Assembly (NCBI GenBank): GCA_002150815.3 | Contig: NDFF03000007.1 | Coordinates: forward strand, 552,647 to 616,646 | DNA length: 64,000 nt | Source: Grammothele lineata | Lineage: Eukaryota > Basidiomycota > Agaricomycetes > Polyporales > Polyporaceae | Reading direction: 5' to 3' | Shown here: piece by piece, positions 58,103-64,000 of the stretch | How positions within the stretch are numbered: the stretch's first letter is position 1 | Layout: each line of letters begins with the position of its first letter | The notes under the pieces: model-generated | The model's input: the letters and a program-made list of their open reading frames with translations, nothing else | Databases searched by the model: none | Told to the model about the DNA's origin: nothing | Made by a program: the position numbers and the translations under genes

Positions 58103-61100
58103 ATGGCTATCTCCATCAGATCTTTACCCATCTCAGCACATTCTCCCACCATGTCCAACGCCCTTACCCAACTCGTCCCCGTCCTCGACGGATCCAACTT
58201 CGACGTCTGGGAGCCCCTCGCCGAGGCGTACCTCAACGCTCAAGGCCAGGGGCTTGTCCTCACCACCAGTCAGCCAGCCACCGGCGCCGCCGACCGGATC
58301 TCGTGGGACGAGGCGAACCTTCGCGCGATGGGCAACATCCGACTTCGCGTCACGCCCTCCATCGCAGATAAGATCCGCACGAAGACCACGGCGAAGGCAA
58401 TGTGGGACGCGCTGAAGGCGGAGTACGGCAAGCCCGGACTCCCGGTAATCTATTCCCACTTCAAGGCCGCCCTCGCGGTCACCATCCCCAATAACGCGCA
58501 CCCTGCTCCCGCGATCAACGAGATGACCGCGCGTTTCGACAAACTCACCGCGCAGAGTGTCAACATCGATGAGTTCGTTCGCGCGATGGTCCTCCTCACT
58601 AAGCTCCCGCAGTCGATGGATTACATCGTCCAGTCCTTCTATCAGAAGGGCCAGACGACCGACGTCAAGTTCGAGGAGGTCCGCCGCGCTGTCATCATCC
58701 ACTGGGAGCAGCGCGACACGCGGCGCGCCCCTTCTGGCGCCGCGCACAAGCTCTCTGCCATCAAGCGCAAGGGCCCGGACCCGGTCTTCCAATCGCAGCA
58801 GCATCGCCCTCACGGCGGAGGCAGCGCGAACCGGGGACGCTTCAAGCCTCGCGGCAACCGCGGAGGCCGGAACTTTCAGAAGCCTGGTCAGCGCGCGCAC
58901 GCGCACTTCGCGGCCAAGGCCACGGTCGACGTTCCCGTCAGGACCGACCTTCCGCCCAGCGCGCAGGACCCGCGCGCCCTTCTGCGCAAGCAGGTCGTCA
59001 AACCTCGTGGCGAGAACAAGTACCCTCGTTTCAAGAAGGGTCTCGCCCTCGCGCACGACCTCGGCGTCCCGGTCACCTTCGAGCGCCTTCGCGCCCTCGA
59101 ACAGGTCATCACAGCGACCGAGGACACCAACTGCGACGACATCCTGAACGCGCGCGACACCTCCAGCGCTGCGCGCGACGACGGCGACGACTCCGACAAC
59201 GAGAGCCGCGCCTCCAAGCGCTCTCGCCGCGCCCTCGCGGACCGGATCTCCGAGGGTTCCGAGGACGAGTACTCCGACCCCGCCGGAGACCTGGATGACG
59301 TCCCGCCTTCCGATGACGATGACGCAGTCTCCCTCGGATCTTTCGATCTCGATGCGGAGATGGCGGAGCTCGCCGGCTACACCGAGGATGCCTGGCAAGT
59401 GATTTCCCCTCCTCGCGCCACAACGCCTCGGCTAACTCTCGCTTCCTCCCCCGCTCGCTCTCCTCTCTTAGAAGTAGGATGTAGTAACGTTGTACGCGAA
59501 AGGGGTGAATTGAATACGAATCGAGTTGTTGCCTACCCTAATGTGTGCGCGCGAGTGAATACGGAATCCACAATGAGCGCGACTTGGCTCCTGGACTCAG
59601 GAGCGTCGCTGCATTTCACTAATTCACTTGCTGACTTCGTCGAGTACAGACCGCTCGACGAGGAGATCAAGGTTTCCACAGCCAGCGGCACCAGCCGCGC
59701 GGAAGGGAAAGGGACGATCGTCCTCCAATGCGAGCCCGCGCGCGACGGCGCGCGCGCAGCAGTGCGCATCGCGCCTGTATATTACATGCCTGGCCTGACC
59801 TCGCGACTCCTCTCTATGGGGGAGTTTCTACGCGACGGTCTGCGCGTCCAAGGAGACGCATTATCTATTACTCTTCGTCAACCTAACGGCGAAGTTTTTC
59901 TTACTTTTCACCCGCGCGAACCTGACGACACTATCTTTTGTGTTCGCAGCGCGGGCGTAGCAGACGCGCTCAGCGCGCACGCGACAGTTGCTCGCGTAGA
60001 CTACGATATATTACATAGACGTTTCGCGCATCCCTCGCGCGACGTTCTGAAGCACGCGCGCAAGAACACCTCAGGTTTCCCTGAGATTTCGTTCCCGCGC
60101 GACGATCCTATCTGTCGAGGATGTGCTGAAGGGAAGATGCCTCTGCGGCCATTCCCCGCGAGCGCGCATCGCGCGCAGCGCCCCTTCGAGCTAATACACT
60201 CTGATTTAAAGTCTTTCCCTATCGCGTCGTACCATAAATACAAGTACGCAATTATATTTCTCGACGACAACACGTCGCACGCATGGTTAGTGTGCATGCA
60301 CAAAAAGAACGGCGCACTACCTAGCACGCGACAGTTCCTCGCGTACGTCGAGAACCAGTACAGCGCCAGCGTCCAGAAATGGATGTCTGATGCAGGGGGA
60401 GAGTACAAGTCAGACGCGTTCGACGCGATGCTGAAGGAGCGCGGTGTAAAAATACTGCAAAGCGCACCTCATACTCCTCAACAGAATGGACGCGCGGAGC
60501 GCTTCATGAGGACGCTAATGGACAAGGCCGAAGCCATGCGCATCGACGCGGGCCTTCCGGATTCTTGGTGGGAGTTCGCGATCCTGCACGCGGTGCATAT
60601 TTACAATCGCACCCCTCTCAAACGCCTGAATTGGCGTACGCCTTACGAGGCGTTGTATGGGGAGCCCCCCGCGATCAACCACCTGCGCGTGTTTGGATGC
60701 GGCGCGTACGTCCACATCCCACCGGAAACGCGTAAGAATAAGCTCGCGCCGAAGTCAGAATTAATGATTTACCTTGGCGTGGCTCCTGGAGAGCACGGCA
60801 ACATATTCATGCGCCTGCCTAATAATGTCCTGTACACGTCCGCGCACGCTCTCTTCGATGAGGGCATGTTCCCTAAGCGTGCTGAAAAGAACAAACGCAT
60901 ATTAACGAAGCTGCCGGATTTAAATCCAGACGCACCTTCCGGGTTAGACGACGATGAAGAGCCTCGTCGTCCTCCCCAACCACTTCCAGCAAAGGGGAAG
61001 GGAAAGGCGCGAGCAATCGCTCCTGCGCAGCCGCAACCTGCAGTGCGCGCTCCCAACCCGCCGCCCGACCCTCCGGTAGAAGATCCCGCTCCTCTGCGGC

Positions 61101-63304
61101 GATCGGGTCGCGAGCGGAAAGTTCCTGCCAGACCGGACAACGCCTACGGAGATGGACATCCTGTAGAAATATATAAAAAGGTGGAAAAGCAGGGGACATG
61201 GAAACAGCTAGTGAGTGAGTCGTCGGGTCGCACCCAAGACCATTCACATGCGCGCGCTGAACGAGTTCCCGGACCCAGTTCAGCAGAATTAATTCCTAGT
61301 CCACCAGACTCACCTGCGCCAGTTGTTCCGGAAGACGCGCCGAGTCCCGCGCAAAGAGAATTAACCCCCGTCGCAGAACCTGAGGACGAGCGCGACTCAG
61401 AGGAAGAATCCGATGAGGATTCTGACGCGCACTCGTCTGAAGGAGTGGTAGACCCGGGGCAGAGTCCCGATCCCACCACTTCTTGTGACCCTGAAGCTGA
61501 GGAAGACGATGAACCCGACGCGTCAGGAGAAGAAGAGGAGGATACTGACGACGAGGAGGAAGATTCTGGCTCCGCGGATTCGTCTGACGAAGTCGACGAG
61601 TCCCTGCGCGAACCCGACGCTGTGGCGGACTTGGCTAAACTGTGCCGGGAAGGGGGAGTTGGTCTCATTAATTACCTGCTAATGAAAGCGATACCACCAA
61701 TTAATGAGGGCCGCCCGAGTAAGAACGTCCGAGAATGGACTTACAAAGATATTGCTCGTCTCCCACTGGACGAGCAGAAGGCGTGGAGACTTGCGTGCGA
61801 AGAAGAATTAGAGGCCCTTCGACGCCGCAATGTCTTTGAGCTGGTTGAATTACCGGACGGCTTCAAGGTTCTGAGTAACCGATGGGTCTTCGACGAGAAG
61901 TCCGATGGCCGAAAGAAAGGCCGCCTAGTGGTTAAAGGCTACGGTCAGGAGGAAGGTATCGACTTCGTGAAATTATTCTCACCTGTCGTACGCTTCGAGA
62001 CCGTGCGTCTCATGCTTGCCCTCGCTGCGCTTGAAGGATGGCATATCGAAGGACTAGACGTCCGGAACGCCTACCTATACGGCGAGCTTGAGGAAGAGAT
62101 CTATATGAGACAACCAGAGGGCTTCGTAGTCAAGGGCCAGGAGCATAAAGTACTCCGGCTTCGGCGTGCTCTGTATGGACTGAAACAGGCAGGGTTAGCG
62201 TGGTGGCGTGCCCTCGATAAGTCCATGAAACTCATGGGTTTCGTACGCTTGAGTTCCGATGCCGGGCTCTTCCTATACAAAACGAATGAGGGATTCGTTA
62301 TAGTCATCGTCTATGTGGACGACGCACTGTTCTGTGGGAAGAGTAAACCCCTAGTCGCCAAGATGAAGGCGAAATTCATGAAACGATGGGAATGCCGAGA
62401 CTTGGGCGAAAGCTCTGAGTTCCTCCGCATGAAGATACGACGAGAAGGACAAAAGATCCTCATAAACCAATGTCCTTACCTAGAGAAGTTACTCGTCACA
62501 TGCGGAATGGAGAACGCGAAGCCTGCGCCCACTCCGCTCCCTGCCGGATTTATTCCGAAGCCCAACGAAGGAGAATCTACTCCTGCGTTGCGTTCCAGAT
62601 ACCAGACGGTAATCGGATCGCTTCTGTACATTATGTTGGGCACTCGCCCAGACATAGCGTTCGCAGTAACAAAGTTAGCCCAGTACGCTGCTAACCCGTC
62701 TCAGGATCACCTTAATAAAGCACTCTACGTGTGCAGGTACCTGATAGGATCACGAAACTACTCGTTAGTTTACGACGGGAAGCAAGGGCTTGGACTCACT
62801 GCGTGTACAGATTCAGATTGGGCATCCGACCCCAATACTCGACGCTCCCAGACCGGCTTCTTCTTGAAGTTAGCTGGTGGAATATTCAGCTGGACGTCTC
62901 GCGCACAGAAGACGATCGCTCACTCCGCCACGGAAGCCGAGTATATGGCTTTGAGCGACTGCTGCAGACAAGTTGTCTGGGTGCGCTCGCTCCTCGGGGA
63001 GCTCGGGTATCGGTTATATGCCGTACCTGTCTGCGGGGACAACCAAGGGTCAATATTCATGGCTTCGAACCCTGTTACTGAAGCGCGATCGAAGCACATT
63101 GATATACGTTACCACTACATACGTGAAGTAGTCGAAGACGGAAAAGTCGACGTCTTCTTCATTGACGGTAACGAGAACCCCGCGGACATGTTTACCAAGA
63201 ATCTGGGACATATAAAATTCTACAAATTTAGGGGACAGCTAGGACTCGTATTCCCCGACGATTCCAAGCGGCAGCACTCACAGAGGGCGCCATTAATTCG
63301 CTAG
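58103..63304 (+). CDS. Copia gag-pol polyprotein (1733 aa)
   Basis: One uninterrupted frame. Gag (about 20-230; LDGSNFDVWEPLAEAYL, AMWDALKAEYG) ends in an Arg/Gly-rich basic stretch near 240-275 and has no CCHC knuckle. The protease active site is DSGA at 498. The integrase has an HHCC zinc site (H638, H643, C671, C674) and the DD35E triad D701, D763, E799 (HSD, SDAGGEY, NGRAER). An acidic linker precedes reverse transcriptase (NRWVFDEK, KLFSPVVRFETVR, YGLKQA, YVDD at 1404-1407), and RNase H follows (TDSDWA near 1570, TEAEY, DNQG, RSKHIDIRYHYIRE). It makes the particle protein and enzymes for replication through a cDNA. A second ATG at 58151 (MSNALTQLVPVLDG) is an equally good start. The frame opens at 58082 with a GTG, which was not used. 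Confidence 0.96.
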   Translation: MAISIRSLPISAHSPTMSNALTQLVPVLDGSNFDVWEPLAEAYLNAQGQGLVLTTSQPATGAADRISWDEANLRAMGNIRLRVTPSIADKIRTKTTAKAMWDALKAEYGKPGLPVIYSHFKAALAVTIPNNAHPAPAINEMTARFDKLTAQSVNIDEFVRAMVLLTKLPQSMDYIVQSFYQKGQTTDVKFEEVRRAVIIHWEQRDTRRAPSGAAHKLSAIKRKGPDPVFQSQQHRPHGGGSANRGRFKPRGNRGGRNFQKPGQRAHAHFAAKATVDVPVRTDLPPSAQDPRALLRKQVVKPRGENKYPRFKKGLALAHDLGVPVTFERLRALEQVITATEDTNCDDILNARDTSSAARDDGDDSDNESRASKRSRRALADRISEGSEDEYSDPAGDLDDVPPSDDDDAVSLGSFDLDAEMAELAGYTEDAWQVISPPRATTPRLTLASSPARSPLLEVGCSNVVRERGELNTNRVVAYPNVCARVNTESTMSATWLLDSGASLHFTNSLADFVEYRPLDEEIKVSTASGTSRAEGKGTIVLQCEPARDGARAAVRIAPVYYMPGLTSRLLSMGEFLRDGLRVQGDALSITLRQPNGEVFLTFHPREPDDTIFCVRSAGVADALSAHATVARVDYDILHRRFAHPSRDVLKHARKNTSGFPEISFPRDDPICRGCAEGKMPLRPFPASAHRAQRPFELIHSDLKSFPIASYHKYKYAIIFLDDNTSHAWLVCMHKKNGALPSTRQFLAYVENQYSASVQKWMSDAGGEYKSDAFDAMLKERGVKILQSAPHTPQQNGRAERFMRTLMDKAEAMRIDAGLPDSWWEFAILHAVHIYNRTPLKRLNWRTPYEALYGEPPAINHLRVFGCGAYVHIPPETRKNKLAPKSELMIYLGVAPGEHGNIFMRLPNNVLYTSAHALFDEGMFPKRAEKNKRILTKLPDLNPDAPSGLDDDEEPRRPPQPLPAKGKGKARAIAPAQPQPAVRAPNPPPDPPVEDPAPLRRSGRERKVPARPDNAYGDGHPVEIYKKVEKQGTWKQLVSESSGRTQDHSHARAERVPGPSSAELIPSPPDSPAPVVPEDAPSPAQRELTPVAEPEDERDSEEESDEDSDAHSSEGVVDPGQSPDPTTSCDPEAEEDDEPDASGEEEEDTDDEEEDSGSADSSDEVDESLREPDAVADLAKLCREGGVGLINYLLMKAIPPINEGRPSKNVREWTYKDIARLPLDEQKAWRLACEEELEALRRRNVFELVELPDGFKVLSNRWVFDEKSDGRKKGRLVVKGYGQEEGIDFVKLFSPVVRFETVRLMLALAALEGWHIEGLDVRNAYLYGELEEEIYMRQPEGFVVKGQEHKVLRLRRALYGLKQAGLAWWRALDKSMKLMGFVRLSSDAGLFLYKTNEGFVIVIVYVDDALFCGKSKPLVAKMKAKFMKRWECRDLGESSEFLRMKIRREGQKILINQCPYLEKLLVTCGMENAKPAPTPLPAGFIPKPNEGESTPALRSRYQTVIGSLLYIMLGTRPDIAFAVTKLAQYAANPSQDHLNKALYVCRYLIGSRNYSLVYDGKQGLGLTACTDSDWASDPNTRRSQTGFFLKLAGGIFSWTSRAQKTIAHSATEAEYMALSDCCRQVVWVRSLLGELGYRLYAVPVCGDNQGSIFMASNPVTEARSKHIDIRYHYIREVVEDGKVDVFFIDGNENPADMFTKNLGHIKFYKFRGQLGLVFPDDSKRQHSQRAPLIR

Positions 63305-63325
63305 CGCAGACGTACCGTCGTGCTC

Positions 63326-63337
63326 AGCGAGGGGGAG
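63326..63337 (+). promoter_or_regulatory. Polypurine tract
   Basis: CAGCGAGGGGGAG ends right before the 3' LTR; such tracts prime plus-strand DNA synthesis. It lies 21 bases after the polyprotein stop codon. Confidence 0.85.
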
Positions 63338-63666
63338 TGTCGAATAGACATGTGCCCATGAGCGCCTACGCGGTCACGGGCCTTGACGCAGTCACGAGCT
63401 TCGGCTCGTGCATCCTCTACTCAACGCCGCACCGCATCACTAAGCCTGCGGTGCGTTGCCTCGTGTATGTACATACGTTCTTCCATATGTTTCTCTCGTA
63501 TTCCTTTTGTATGACATCATGGGTCTCTCTCGCATGTATATAAGACGTCTCGTATGCTACCTAAATACATAGAGTCTTTTCTACCTCTACTAGCGACCTA
63601 CCAGTCCGCGTACCGCCCTCAGGTGGGTAGCGTAGCTACTCGCTGCGTCTAGCATCAAGTTCAACA
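63338..63666 (+). repeat. 3' LTR
   Basis: 329 bp, identical to the 5' LTR except A at 63390 for G at 57584. Confidence 0.97.
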
Positions 63667-63671
63667 GATCC
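63667..63671. repeat. Right target-site duplication of the copia element
   Basis: GATCC, matching 57527-57531; the F-box exon 3 continues directly afterwards with CGTCACAGGG. Confidence 0.93.
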
Positions 63672-64000
63672 CGTCACAGGGGAACCAGAAAATGCTATCT
63701 CTTTACGTTCTTTCACATCTCTCGCATCTCTCGATATAGGTATTATGGAGGTTGGACAGCGCACGGACCTCGACTTGCTTCGTGCTGTATTGAGCACGTG
63801 GAGGTCTACACCAGTGTCGCGGATTATTTATTTGTCTGTGTGCTTTGACCGTAACAACATTTCAAGAGACGAATTTCTTGCTTTCATGAACCAAATAGGT
63901 CAGCTTATGGAGGAGCACTGCTCTGGTTCGTTCATATAACACATCGCGTTCTCTGTACACGACGAAATTGATGCCACAGCATGCAGGTCAACCTCACACA

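Larger units (their letters stand above)
57532..63666 (+). mobile_element. Complete Ty1/copia LTR retrotransposon, 6135 bp
   Basis: Two 329 bp LTRs starting TG and ending CA, a 5 bp target duplication (GATCC), a primer-binding site adjoining the 5' LTR, one gag-pol frame and a purine tract before the 3' LTR. The LTRs differ at one position only (57584 G, 63390 A, in a CG context). The domain order gag, protease, integrase, reverse transcriptase, RNase H defines the copia superfamily. All catalytic motifs and LTR ends are present, so the element is probably able to move. It lies in the same orientation as the gene it interrupts. Confidence 0.97.
56577..64000 (+). pseudogene. F-box-like gene F, interrupted by a copia retrotransposon; runs off the window
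   Basis: Exons 56577-57284 and 57348-57471 are intact, intron 2 (57472-57524) has a GC donor (GCATGT), and exon 3 begins at 57525 with seven bases (TCGATCC) before the retrotransposon. It resumes after the second GATCC at 63672 and runs to 63925 in frame; exon 4 starts at 63986 and is cut by the window end. The F-box-like part is LPIEICLLIINALG, RALMQCALVCSAW, RAQFWLF, then VDFARFLSCFSALQELHC and VLGVIPGCM. No stop codon, frameshift or splice-site loss is visible apart from the 6.1 kb insertion, so disruption is recent. The closest paralogue is copy E. The transcript would probably be truncated in the LTR. Confidence 0.8.

Noticed and set aside
58133..59398. 421-codon minus-strand frame under the gag region
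   Set aside because: It is a shadow of the gag-pol frame, with a composition explained by codon bias on the opposite strand.
1..64000. CRISPR arrays, bacterial operons or phage genes
   Set aside because: No regularly spaced repeats; introns, U6 and retrotransposon show that the DNA is fungal.

Overview
The window is nuclear DNA of a filamentous basidiomycete, most likely a wood-decay type Agaricomycete. The evidence is a set of protein genes cut by many 43-100 nt GT-AG introns, an Hsp9/12 gene, a PA/RING membrane ubiquitin ligase, a 6-HDNO-like flavoenzyme, and an expanded family of F-box-like genes. Species cannot be told from the sequence. Exon structures were rebuilt by hand from reading frames, splice sites and paralogue comparison. 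For the multi-exon genes given with exon coordinates, the exon lengths sum to a multiple of three.

Left part (1-13 kb): gene-poor DNA with one F-box-like gene (minus, 3482-5788) and a Ser-rich protein with a viroplasmin/RNase H1 N-terminal domain (plus, 10686-13021). Middle (13.7-28.6 kb) is the conventional gene-dense block: U6 snRNA (minus), Hsp9/12 (minus), RING-H2 E3 ligase (minus), class III aminotransferase of the GABA type (minus), secreted class 3 lipase (minus) and FAD oxidoreductase (plus).

Right part (29.8-64 kb) is a birth-and-death zone of F-box-like genes: copies at 29858-31463 (+), 38336-39957 (-), 43884-45507 (+), 49084-50885 (+) and 56577->64000 (+), with one Ser/Thr-rich single-pass membrane protein (31576-33329, -). 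The last two F-box copies belong to a large direct segmental duplication that also carries upstream flank and broken minus-strand coding relics. Mobile DNA has hit the second unit twice: an 885 bp non-autonomous hAT element with an 8 bp target duplication, and a complete Ty1/copia retrotransposon (57532-63666) with 329 bp LTRs differing at one base, a 5 bp target duplication and one uninterrupted gag-pol frame. The copia element lies seven bases inside exon 3 of the last F-box gene; the rest of that gene visible in the window is intact, so the insertion looks recent.

No bacterial features, CRISPR arrays or tRNA genes were seen. Long stretches (1-3.4, 5.8-10.6, 33.7-38.3, 40-43.8 kb) have no gene I can defend; some hold diverged internal duplications.
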